Positions 1-10,208 of a stretch of DNA of 64,000 nt are shown in pieces. The first letter of the stretch is position 1. The number at the start of each line of letters is the position of its first letter. The position numbers and the translations under genes are program-made. The stretch covers positions 23,341 to 87,340 of the forward strand of contig MCFE01000360.1 in NCBI GenBank assembly GCA_002104905.1, in the 5' to 3' direction. A model generated the notes under the pieces. That model saw nothing but the letters and a program-made list of their open reading frames with translations, did no database searches and was not told the DNA's origin. Origin of the DNA: Basidiobolus meristosporus CBS 931.73. Its lineage: Eukaryota; Basidiobolomycota; Basidiobolomycetes; Basidiobolales; Basidiobolaceae.

Positions 1-2147
1 TTATGGTTGACACCTTCAAATGAAATCGATAGCATCAATCATTCTGATGGCCTGCGGTTCTTGGAACTTGTCTTGAATTCAAGATCCGTGGGATTTCAGG
101 AGAAATGAAAGAATCGTATTCAAATATTGATCGCCATACGAGAGAACAGACCTGCTCAAGCATTCCGGTAGCCCATCTATCTGGAGCATAGTTCTAAAGG
201 TGTTCGATTATGGAGTAATCAGCTGTTCCCGAAAGACAGCTTCCTAAATAGACTACATTTGCCAATCAGTGGTATTCAAGGCTCTGGACTATCTTATATA
301 TGAACACTGCAGCTTTGGTGAGTGATCTGTACCAAAATCAAGCAAATCCTCCCCCAGGCCTCCTGTGTTGAATCCTGCACCACGGATTGTAGCTACGGCA
401 AGTCCAAGAGCATTACAAAGCTGCCAAGAAGGGATGGTATAACTACGCATTGGAAATATCTTTTCAAGAGCGTATTAATATGACGCTATTAGCCAAACCT
501 TTGCCTAAAATATAGACAGCATAGTAAATTGAGGGAAAGGTAAGTTAGTCTTAGAGCACTGTCATCAATTTCTTCCAAGGTGCTTGTAGCGTTCTAATTC
601 TCCATATATATATTCCAACAGACTGCATTTATGGTAGAATCGATGTAACTGTATAAAATCTTAGCGCGGTCGAGCTTGCAGCGCCAATACTGAACAGTTT
701 AAACAGAAATTATGTAAGGCAATGGTAATTTCAGCAAATCATAAATATGTTACAGAGAAACAATATGCAAAGATCGTTCAGACACATTCGATAGATGGCT
801 GATCGCTTCGAGTGCTCTTACCACCCCACAGATCTAGACTTGTCCAAGTGAACGAACGCAACCTATGTGCAATATTTTATTGATTCAGGGCCCACCTTGT
901 TTGAGCACCCGTTATATATATATATATATCAGACTGACGCTATATGCAATAACTGCATATCATGCAAATGGTACGTGTGTGAAATGTAAGCAGTACTTTT
1001 TAAGTTCTTGCGTTGTTTCGCAAGTTGACGTGCTTTAGAACCCACTAACAGCACAACCCCAGGCGGAGATGGCGCGTCAGATATGCTGTCAGCACTGGTT
1101 TCAAATGACAACTGATGCTCGCTGAGGGGTGAGCAATATTGCTGGCCGCTTCCACTGGAGTAATTCACCTTATTTGTTCTCCGCAGAAGCTGTAACACCG
1201 TCGTCATCATTATATGGCAGAAGCAGGGTTAAAAATGGCAAGAAATTTCATCAGTGATGGTCAAAATGATCACACGTATCCGATTATTCCTAATCGCAAG
1301 GTATCCCGTTACCCATGAAAGGCGTACACAATACAGATGGCAACATTGCCCAGCATACATCCATTCCAAATAGAAACCACTTCACACCCTCGCCATCGCT
1401 TCTAGTGCCCGGAGATTTTCAATTCGACCACATGTTGAGCTCGTAAAATTTGTCGAAAAATTTTCTTGGCAAATCACCATATTTGGTGATCAGCCAGTTG
1501 ACTAGAAATCAATCTCAGACCAAGTGCACTTGCTGTGGGTGATGTGGTGAAAATGATTAGCGTGAGAGCCTGGCATGGCTTGAGAGAAATCACATACGGT
1601 TTTTGAACCACAGCGGTCAATCCACAAAGCCGACCTTGCTTGCAACAAGAATAAACGATCGGAATGATCAAGACTATTGCTATGCTGTCATGGCAAGGGA
1701 ACATTGCAAGATTTACAGGCCAATCGGCAACTGTCTACAGCAACTGGCTAATGTATGGATTGTTCTTGGTTTCTGGGGAGAAAGCGTTTTTCACCATCAA
1801 TATATATCGGGCATTTCCATGAAATTGCGCAAATCGGGCCATTTCTAATTGCTACCATGACCATTAGTCAGTGGTTACATGTATTCGTAACAATGACTAA
1901 GAGTATAAAGTTAGAGTTGGTGTAACATCGAGTCTCTTTCAATTCCATCCATATATGGTGGATATCCCAATAACCGAAACTGAAGACATAAATTTAATAA
2001 ACCTTATAATTGATTGACTTCCATCTCTAGACACTGCAAAAAATTGTCTCTGCATCCATTCGTCCCAACATTTGAGCCGACTTCCATATATGTTTTAACC
2101 TCTTAAGATACGAAAGAGCTAAAAGTTACTTTTGGGCGGCCAGCTAT
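1..2147. other. Intergenic stretch, no supported gene
   Basis: No complete gene is visible. On the minus strand about 72-480 there is protein-like reading (for example GAGFNTGGLGEDLLDFG) interrupted by stops or a possible intron, so it may be a decayed exon pair. On the plus strand the first 108 bases are open up to a TGA and could be the tail of a gene starting outside the window. Neither can be assigned. Confidence 0.3.
912..929. repeat. (TA)n microsatellite
   Basis: An uninterrupted run of about nine TA dinucleotides lies in otherwise unremarkable intergenic DNA. Confidence 0.9.
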
Positions 2148-2209
2148 TTGGGCTCTGCTTTACCACCCATGCTCAACAGATTGGCCAATGATCGCTTGCA
2201 GACTGTCGG

Positions 2210-2217
2210 TATAAAAG
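2210..2217 (+). promoter_or_regulatory. Likely TATA box of the permease gene
   Basis: TATAAAAG lies about 230 bp before the permease ATG, with a CCAAT motif about 25 bp further upstream. This would give a 5' leader of roughly 200 nt. The assignment rests on motif and position only. Confidence 0.4.
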
Positions 2218-2443
2218 CTCATGAGCATCCTCTGCACCATATTCATCACTTGGGTTCAAGTTTCCGACATTGCGCACCACCGAGGTTTAGACACACAGCT
2301 TCATTCTTCGCACACATTCCCCAACTTTTCATCTTCACCTATCCATAACATAATCCACAAAGTTTAGTCAATAGCTCCCTTCAGGAGTCATCCGCCATTC
2401 CATTCCACTACATCAAAGATTTTTCACTTGAACCAAGGACGAT

Positions 2444-3985
2444 ATGAATAACGTTGAACTTGACACGCTGGATTCTGGGGCCAGGACACTGTATTCTGAG
2501 GAGCCTAAGATGAATGATGTGGAGAAGCATCTGGAAAAAACTGAGAGTGAGCCAGGACTCAAGAGAACCTTGAAGGCTCGTCATCTCTCAATGATATCCA
2601 TTGGAGGCACCATCGGAACTGGCCTGTTCTTGGCAAGTGGGAATTCCATTTCTACAGCAGGTCCTGGAGGGGCACTGGTTTCCTACTTTGCCATCGGTAT
2701 GATGGTCTTTCTTCTAATGACCTCTCTCGGAGAGATGGCAACTTTCATGCCAGTATCTGGATCCTTCAACACTTACGGTGCGCGATTTGTCGACCCAGCC
2801 TTTGGCTTTGCTCTTGGTTGGAACTATTGGTACAACTGGGCAATTACCGTGGCCTTTGAACTTTCTGCAGGTGCCATGATTGTCAAGTACTGGCTTCCCA
2901 ATGTTCCATCTATCATATGGAGTATCCTGCTTCTGCTCATCATGGTGGGCCTGAACTGCATCTCCGTTAAAGGCTATGCCGAGGCGGAGTACTGGTTCGC
3001 TTTGATCAAGGTCATCACAGTCGTGGTGTTTGTCATTGTTGGGATTCTCGTAGCTTCGGGCGCTGTCGGAGGCCATACCTACGGAGTTTCCAACTGGACC
3101 ATCGGTGATGCGCCATTCCACAACGGAATTCTGGGGGTTCTCCAGGTTTTCCTGGTCGCAGGATTTTCTTTCCAAGGTACCGAGATGGTAGGAGTCACTG
3201 CTGGAGAAAGCTCGAACCCTAGAAAGCATGTTCCTAGAGCCATCAAGCAAGTATTCTGGCGTATCCTGCTGTTTTACGTCTGTGCCATCTTCATCATCAG
3301 CTTGTTGATCCCATATACCGATCCCAGACTCCAAAACGATGGCGATGATATCACGACCTCACCATTTACCCTTGGATTTGCTCTGGCCAAGATCCCTGGT
3401 GCTGATCATATCATGAATGGAGTGATCCTGATCACTGTGCTCTCTGCAGGTAATTCTGGAATGTATGCCGCCACCCGTACTCTCTGGGTGTTAGCAAACG
3501 AAGGAAAGGCCCCCAAATTCCTTCGCAAGGTCAACTCCCGTGGTATCCCCATTTACTCTTTGTTGACTACCGCCGCAATCGCGTGTATCTCATTCCTTTC
3601 CAGCCTCTTTGGTGACCAAATCATTTACGAATGGTTGATCAATGCGTCAGGTGTTGCGGGGTTCATCGCATGGCTTGGTATTGCCTCTAGTCACTATCGC
3701 TTCCGTAAGGCGTACGTTGCTCAAGGACGCGATCTGAAGGAGTTGCCATATAAGGCTATGTTCTATCCCTTTGGCCCATTGCTTGCACTGTTCCTATGCG
3801 TGGTGGTTATCATCGGGCAAGGATACAATGGCTTCTCATCCAACCCTATAGATTGGTCATCACTTGCAGCCAATTACCTTGGTGTAGTGCTTTTCCTCTG
3901 CTTCTATCTTGGCTACAAGCTAATTAAGAAGACCAAGGTGGTTCCCTTGATGGAGTGCAATTTCTCCACCGAGGAGATCAAATAA
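2444..3985 (+). CDS. LysP-like lysine/basic amino acid permease
   Basis: A 513-residue, intronless protein of the APC superfamily (amino acid transporter, yeast-AAT/LysP type), expected to import lysine by proton symport at the plasma membrane. A hydrophilic N-terminus (1-45) precedes about 12 membrane segments. The signature GGTIGTG lies at 54-60, followed by SLGEMATFMPVSGSF around 94-108, and the substrate-site region GFSFQGTEMVG at 240-250. From recall, the resemblance to Escherichia coli LysP is continuous along the whole length (TIGTGLF, GFALGWNYWYNWA, TSPFTL, VLSAGNSGMYA, GFIAWLGIASSHYRFR), closer than to yeast Can1/Lyp1. The ATG at 2444 is the first in frame. The lack of introns fits bacterial ancestry, although other genes here also have few. 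Lysine specificity is inferred from the family, not shown. Confidence 0.88.
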   Translation: MNNVELDTLDSGARTLYSEEPKMNDVEKHLEKTESEPGLKRTLKARHLSMISIGGTIGTGLFLASGNSISTAGPGGALVSYFAIGMMVFLLMTSLGEMATFMPVSGSFNTYGARFVDPAFGFALGWNYWYNWAITVAFELSAGAMIVKYWLPNVPSIIWSILLLLIMVGLNCISVKGYAEAEYWFALIKVITVVVFVIVGILVASGAVGGHTYGVSNWTIGDAPFHNGILGVLQVFLVAGFSFQGTEMVGVTAGESSNPRKHVPRAIKQVFWRILLFYVCAIFIISLLIPYTDPRLQNDGDDITTSPFTLGFALAKIPGADHIMNGVILITVLSAGNSGMYAATRTLWVLANEGKAPKFLRKVNSRGIPIYSLLTTAAIACISFLSSLFGDQIIYEWLINASGVAGFIAWLGIASSHYRFRKAYVAQGRDLKELPYKAMFYPFGPLLALFLCVVVIIGQGYNGFSSNPIDWSSLAANYLGVVLFLCFYLGYKLIKKTKVVPLMECNFSTEEIK

Positions 3986-4492
3986 TTTCGTTCCATTTTT
4001 CTCTGTGGTGTATCTGCATCGAATCCCATTCACCCTTTGCCATGAATCCAGCCCACTCGCTTCACAGCAAAATAGTTTAGACTTCATCACTTTCTCCCAA
4101 ACATACTTTATTGTAAATGCTTTCAACTACTTTCACTATGTTCTTGCCGAAACAATGAAGTTCGCAATAAATTTACCTGATCTCGCCTTGGTATCCTTGA
4201 GATTGTAAACGATCAGGCCGGACTCGCGCAGGCTAGTCGGGTCACTCCACCCAGCTGACGTTGAAGTAGCCCACATTGGGATTTATTGACATGAATTCGT
4301 GGATAATTAGTATACCAATAGGAGTACAGACATGTCACCACTCTGGTTTGGTAACATGAGGCCATGATTACATCAGGGCAGACTTGTCTGACCATTGTGC
4401 GATTATCACATTTGCGAATTCCACGCCAGGCAATCAATCGTGTAAATCCACCCATTACTCCGATCTGCGATCCCGATACAACTATAAAGCAG
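3986..4492. other. Intergenic, 3' flank of permease and promoter of next gene
   Basis: No gene seen. The short open frames here lack coding features. Confidence 0.6.
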
Positions 4493-4498
4493 AGGTGG
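4493..4498 (+). promoter_or_regulatory. TATA box of the CIA30-domain gene
   Basis: TATAAA lies 28-33 bp before the ATG at 4526, so the mRNA leader is probably very short. Confidence 0.4.
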
Positions 4499-4525
4499 CT
4501 CGACTAGCTCAACTTCGGATCTAGC

Positions 4526-5275
4526 ATGTCATTTGTTTCTCAGCTCGCTTATTGCATTTTGGTCGGCTTATCCTTTGCCAATATCGTTCTAGGCATTCTA
4601 GTCGAAAGTGGTTCATCCGCTAGCGCAAAGAACTACGGGGGCACTTTATCACGACAGACTGCTTTCATGCAAGTAGTTGGAAATGAGAAGGAATTGTTTG
4701 AGAAATGGGATGCCGATGATTTTATAGCCGTCGACGACAGGTATCCGTATGATGTTGATTGTAAATCGTTCCTTGTTATGTAACCATGTTGCTTGTATAG
4801 AGTCCGTGGTGGCAAAAGTCAAAGTTTCCTAGAGATCGATGGCCCATCCGGCACAGCCCGCTTTTATGGCCATCTTGATATTAAAACTCTAGGTAATGCA
4901 GGGTTTGCCTCTCAGGCTACAAAATCCGGCCGAAGAAGCTGGAACCTGTCCAAGTATGAAGGTATAAGGTTTACCACTCTAGAAGGCGATAACAAAAACT
5001 ACTCGATTAGCTTCAAGAACACCTTCGTTAAGCAGACACCTGATGGCAGCCAAGATAGCACCATGGAATACAAGTATATCTTCCAAGGGAAGCCAAAGAG
5101 AGTTACGCAATTTGTTCAATTTGATCAATTTCGACCAACATATCGAGGTCGTGTAGTTGATGCCAAGCCGCTGAATACCTCTGATATCAAGGTTATTCAG
5201 TTCCAAATTGCCTCTGGCTTTGGTCAACAACAAGGGCCCTTCAGCATTAAATTTCAGAATATCGTGGCATGTTGA
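4526..5275 (+). CDS. CIA30 (NDUFAF1-like) domain protein with hydrophobic N-terminus
   Basis: Two exons, 4526-4740 and 4801-5275, joined over a 60-nt GT-AG intron, give 229 residues. The spliced codon restores the motif DDRVRGGKSQSFLE (about 70-83), typical of the CIA30 domain (complex I intermediate-associated protein 30 family). The domain runs to the C-terminus with the usual beta-sandwich pattern (RSWNLSKYEGIRFT, YRGRVVDAKPLN, GPFSIKFQNI). Some family members are complex I assembly factors in mitochondria; many fungal relatives are of unknown role. The N-terminus (about 6-26) is a hydrophobic stretch resembling a signal peptide or anchor rather than an arginine-rich mitochondrial presequence, so a secretory or ER location is possible. 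Family call firm, function open. Confidence 0.8.
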
Positions 5276-5634
5276 CAACAATGCCCTTCCTAATCCCAAA
5301 AAGTTTATAATAAAAGTCGATAATAGAGAGGATTCACTAGAGCGCTTTGTAACAAGTAGCATCACGTCCATGGTGGTCGCAAACTGGAGTTAAACAGCTG
5401 CAATGATAATTGATTAAAATCCATCGATCGATATTGGGTATTTGGACCAATCATTGTTCTTTGCACTCACCAATGTTACAATGTTTTCTTTATTTGTCTC
5501 TGATATACACCAACACATTCAACAGGGTAATCGAAGGCGAAATACAGCACAGCACAGCACAGCACCTCAACACTGGGTTCGGTTGACAAAAAGCTCTCAA
5601 ATCTTGTTACATATATAATCTTTCCTAGTACAGC
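5276..5634. other. Intergenic with pentanucleotide repeat
   Basis: A short intergenic segment containing the CAGCA repeat at 5545-5565 and an AT-rich motif (TATATAAT near 5611) just before the next ATG. No gene seen. Confidence 0.5.
5545..5565. repeat. (CAGCA)n microsatellite
   Basis: Four tandem CAGCA units plus one extra base, about 70 bp upstream of the Brr6/Brl1 start codon. Confidence 0.85.
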
Positions 5635-6962
5635 ATGAGTTTCTCCCAGGGCTTGCATGATTCCCCAATGGAGTTTGAGTATCAGTCTCCAAATCGCAGT
5701 GCACATGAATTCTTTACACCTAGCAAAAGCAGAGGTTCTGATCGCAAATGTACTACATCTCTGGTCTTTTGATATATAAATGGCATTTTGGGATTGATAC
5801 GAACTGCAAATAACATTCCATATATTGTAGCCAAACACGACGACGAAGTCTTTTCGACGCCTAGACGAACCCATCCTCAAAACTTCGTTTTTAGCTCTCC
5901 AGAGTCAACCAACAACAGCCGAGGTCCAGCAAGTTCCCTCGACACTTCAGAATATTATGCCACTGACAGTGACGATATTTCCGCCCCGAACACTGAGGTC
6001 AAGTTGAAAAAGAGCTCACGAGCAAGTAAAAAAGATATTCACAAACAGCGGAGAAAATCAATTGCTTCTTGCTCAAGCGGAAGTGATATTGAGGTTCTTT
6101 CTCAACACTCCGATCGAGTTCATCTTCAGCATGTTAATACTATAAGATTTAGGTACTATATAGCCCTAAAGCTAAGAACAGAAAGCTTTTAAACCGGGAT
6201 ATGCCATATGTACTCTCGGGGTATGCTCACCTTTGCGTGTGAAACCTCGCTTGAGTTAACAGATTTTCTTATCTTTGCATTAGGTGGCTACAATTAGCAT
6301 TCAACCTATTCTTGGTTGCGATTACCCTGTATATTATCATGCAGCTTATATATACCGTGCAAAGAGACGTGGATATCAAAGTCAAAGAGTATTCACAAAG
6401 TAAGAAAGGTTGTTTCAACTTTCTATCCAAGGAAGACTAAACGATGTCGTAGGTATACTTCAAGAAATAGAGCAATGCTCAAAAAACTATGCCGAAAACC
6501 GGTGCATTCTTGAGGATCGCGTACCAGCGATGGAAAACCCGTGCAACGTATGGGAGGCTTGTATTAAACGCGACCCCACCGTCATCGGAAGGTACTGTTC
6601 ACCTTTCCAGCATGTGCTTTTACCGTACTTAGCTCAGCCATTTTCTAGAGCCAAAGTGTCAGCAGAGACGTTCGCTGAGATCCTGAATAATTTCGTGGAG
6701 CCGATATCCTACAAAACGATGGTATGTTCAGCGGGTTCGGGTGGATTTTTGCCAGCTATTAACATGCTCTTGGCTTGAGCAGATTTTCTCCACCATCCTG
6801 ATTTTTGGCTCTTTGTTCTTGTCCAACTTTGCGTTTGGCTTTTTGCGCTCCCGAACCCTTCATGATTTCCAATATTACTCGCCAAGTGAGCCCACCCATC
6901 ATCCCAGCGGGCCATGGGTGACCCCACGTCGTACTCACTCCCGTTACATCAAGCCACGTTAG
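5635..6962 (+). CDS. Brr6/Brl1 family nuclear envelope protein
   Basis: A spliced gene that I reconstruct as seven exons: 5635 to about 5749, 5831-6093, 6153-6220, 6284-6399, 6453-6591, 6649-6721, 6783-6962. The product is about 317 residues. The C-terminal half is the Brr6/Brl1 domain (di-sulfide bridge nucleocytoplasmic transport domain). A first membrane segment (LQLAFNLFLVAITLYIIMQL) is followed by a lumenal part with four conserved cysteines (EQCSKNYAENRC, NPCNVWEACIKRDP), then AKVSAETFAEILNNFVEPIS, then a second membrane segment (ILIFGSLFLSNFAFGF). The family acts in nuclear pore assembly and nuclear-envelope lipid homeostasis. The N-terminus is Ser/Lys-rich and low complexity. All internal introns are GT-AG, 53-63 nt. 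The first donor is uncertain (5735 or 5750; both keep phase). An in-frame TGA at about 5770 shows that an intron is needed there. Confidence 0.85.
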
Positions 6963-8327
6963 ACTACGATCTATGTATGCGCCGACCGTACCCATATGGG
7001 CGCCTTGTTTGTACTCTTACCTCGTAACTTACAATCATATCGAGTGTACTTTCTCTGCACTATAGATTCGCTAGCACTATGCATTAAACTAATTTCCCTC
7101 CCAACCGATTAATACACCGAGTTCGAATACTATTAATAGTCCAATAGTTCTATGATTCGCCGCTTCACTGCATGCCAGCGTTAGGGTTTGAGTTGTTTGA
7201 GCTTGCCAACTGATCGAACACGACATATTTCCCCTCGTTTGTCTGGGTGGCAATTATTCAGATCAATCCATGACAGCCGAAACATCCCAAACAATCATCC
7301 AAGGCCTCCTGCAGGCAACAACCTCCCCTTGGCATATTCTTGGCAAACCCTTTGCAGTCCCAATGACATAGTCGGAAATGAGGGCAATGGTCATCCACCC
7401 GGGAGAGCATCCCGGAATCGCCCACCAAAGCGGGTTGTAAGCACAGTCATACCACTGGCTGCCGAGCTGGCCTCCTTGGCTTATGCACCAGACAGCTAGT
7501 GAGCGCTAGGGTGTGTACAGATATGCCGTGCTTGCTCACATGCATCGAAGCCACCGGCCCCAGGCTGAAGAATCTCTTGAGCAGTAGTGAGCGAGTAGAT
7601 TACATCATGGGTTGGTCGGCAAGACGTAATGGATTGGGCTGTATAGATTCGTCTTCATGTGATCGTCATTCCGCCGTCGTCTGGAATGTGAGTAAATGCA
7701 TTAACGCGTGAAAAAGTTTCACAGAAAGAAATTAAGAATAAAACGGGCATCCACCTCAGGGTCCATGTCCATTTTAGTCCACCTGAGTTGCAGGGAAATT
7801 GGCAACAGCAGCTACGAATGGGCGAAGTTGGCCTGATGTTGAAACATGTCGAATGTCAGGAGGATGGGGTTTGGGATTATCATGACTAATTGACGTTTCC
7901 TGTGACCTGACCTTTTATATTGGTATGCAAATTAGGCAGTCAGCCGTACACATAAATCATGAAACGAAATCTGATGAGCGTATGATGCACATGGTTTATT
8001 CCCCGCTGGTTCGTCGACTCATCGTCGTTTGGGCGAATCTCTCTTGACAGTCATGTGAAAATTAGGAAGAGCAGCTAGCAAGTCCCTGAGTTTCAATTTT
8101 CGGATTTTCTTCTCTCATCCCTCCTTTTATTTTCCCGACAGTAATCGTTGATTTTTATTCGCGAGCAGCCACTCTTGCCCAATACAACCTGTTTAAAATA
8201 TCTCAGTTCACCCAAAGCCAGTTATAGTTGACTCATAAGGCTTCCCAGTATCTATCTCTCGTTATCTTTGATATTTAACTGAATAGAGATTACTACGAAC
8301 CTTCTAATCCCCCACTGCCCTTCTCCT
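6963..8327. other. Intergenic stretch, no supported gene
   Basis: Open frames at 7188-7499 and 7499-7711 lack an ATG start or any recognisable motif. A short ATG-initiated frame begins near 7270 (MTAETSQTIIQGLL) and stops after 34 codons. It may be coding relic, but I cannot support it. Confidence 0.4.
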
Positions 8328-9317
8328 ATGACTCGTGTATCACGGAAGACCGCGCTCCTTACCTCGATAGCTACAGGTCTTGTGGTAGTAGCCTCAGGGA
8401 TTTACTGGTGGTATGCCACGACATGCACCTTCAAGGACGACTTGCCTCTTGAAGACCAAGAAATCGTCAGTCTAGTTAACGAGGTGGGTATTTCGCACCC
8501 ACGAAATTCCATTTCTTTTCAACCTAACTCGTCGTTCACTCGACTGTCCAACCCTGCAGGTACAACGAAGGAGAAGTTCGTTGACCAAGTTTCTGAATCC
8601 CATATCGAAAAACAAACCGATTATGACGCTTTCCTTGAAAAATGTAAGCCTTAAGCCAGTAGTAAGTCACCCCTCCTCCAACTAAGCTCATGGCGTTTTC
8701 AGGTTATCGTATGGAATCCACTCCCAGATCCCACAACTCCCAACTATGCATTCTTGGAGGGTACGGTGCCCATGATTCGCTCGTTCGCCCGTATATATGA
8801 TATCTATCTTTTAATGCAGATATCAAGCCTGGAAGAACGGCAACAGATAATCCACCTCTTCTCTTCAGCCGGGTTGTTTGAGCCCACTAAACCTGGCCAG
8901 GGCGACTCGATCGACCAGAGTCGATTGGTGTTCTGTCAAAGTGCTGAGGGGAAGGAGTACATAGCCCGGAATCTTCATTCATTTATACATGTTGATAGTG
9001 ACGTTAAAATCATTCGGAACTTGACTCCATTTGTGAAAAGATTTGTTTGGGTAAGAAGAACTAGCCAAGATTGGCAACAGTCACAAATTAAAGCACACCT
9101 CCAACCTCAGTCGGATCTTCCCCGGCCCAATATCAATGATAGTCATTCACCATTGAAGCCGATATCTCCGTGGTACACACCATCGAAGCCTAGCCCACCG
9201 ATTCCCCAGTTAGCCACCAAAACCGTATGGTCAGAGGTCTTGGCATCCAATCTAGACCATTTAGAGATATGTGATGATTTGGTCAAGAGCACCATGAACC
9301 CCAATCGAGCTTGCTAG
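8328..9317 (+). CDS. Pex22-like peroxisomal membrane protein
   Basis: Three exons (8328-8483, 8560-8661, 8703-9317) with introns of 76 and 41 nt give about 290 residues. The N-terminus has one membrane segment (about 9-29) after a short basic lead, the layout of Pex22, which anchors the ubiquitin-conjugating enzyme Pex4 at the peroxisome surface for receptor recycling. After splicing, the basic linker QRRRSSLTKF runs into the cytosolic domain: VIVWNPLPDPTTPNYAFLEG, DIYLLMQISSLEERQQI, SAGLF, RLVFCQSAEGKEYIARNL, FIHVDSDVKIIRNLTPFVKRFVWV. This succession matches Pex22 from fungi and plants. The Pro-rich C-terminal tail (about 205-290) is outside the conserved domain. A possible extra donor near 9051 is not needed because the frame stays open. 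The middle intron is inferred from the frame change. Confidence 0.7.
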
Positions 9318-10208
9318 TGACTACCTTTGGGAAGACAAAATCCTGCCCGTAGGTGCGGTTTCCAGATGCTTCCCACCCGGCCCCATCTCTTATCCATCCC
9401 GAGTGCATCCCGAGGTATCTTAATACCAACAATGTTGTTTGGTTTGAATAGGACATTCACTTAATTTAATACTATCAGAAGCTCCACTGGTTCTGGGTGA
9501 CCGCTTTGTATTGTCCATGGTTTCTGACGCAGGACAAACCCTCTTTTGTAAACTTGGTTCGATGACCGATTTCAAAGTCTTGGTCAATATTGACTTTAGA
9601 AACGAATCCACCTGGTCCATGTGGCCGCTAATAAAGTAGGAATTGGGGATTATTTGTGGAGCTCAACTGAACCTTCCAGTGGTTTGGTGGTGTAGAAATG
9701 GTGGTTTTCTTGGCCTATCGTCATAAACCATCCGTTGGATTAGCTGTGAGGTTACATATGGGTGATATACCGATAAAGGAATGTCGAGCCCTTGCTTGAT
9801 TCATATGGTGGTATGATTCCTTGCTGGTGTCATTCAAATGTATTTTTGAGCTACTTTCTACTGAACGGTCTTGGCGTATGAGAGGGATGCATAAAACCAG
9901 GCCTATGAGTACTACTAGCTATACGCCATCATGCATACATGCGAGAAGAGTAACGTTAAGTGATACGATGAACATCCGGCCCAACAAGTGAATTTGTGGA
10001 GATGAAGTGCCAGGGTCTATTTGAAGTGCTTTACATATCAACGACTCTGAATTATTGAGCAGAGGCTTCATATGACTGACATCCGATATGGTAGAGTATA
10101 TAGCTAGGAATTCGTATCCCAGTTCAGTATTTGTGCTGCCATATATCTGCTTGTGAGGATACATAAAATGGAAAGAACCCGGGCCTCTCTGATTCAGATG
10201 TAAGAATG
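9318..10208. other. Intergenic, 3' flank of two convergent genes
   Basis: No gene seen. The minus-strand open frame 9919-10239 overlaps the end of the homeodomain gene and has no recognisable feature. Confidence 0.5.

Noticed and set aside
929-1210. 93-codon minus-strand frame with ATG
   Set aside because: No recognisable feature, runs into the TA repeat area; chance frame is as likely.
2714-3334. 206-codon open frame antisense to the permease
   Set aside because: It lies wholly inside the permease gene on the other strand and is His/Asp-rich without motifs: a shadow frame.
7108-7135. GTTCGAATAC resembling a tRNA B box
   Set aside because: No A box or cloverleaf around it; no tRNA gene was found elsewhere by eye.
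7188-7499. 103-codon plus-strand frame
   Set aside because: No ATG at its start, no motif, no supporting splice structure.
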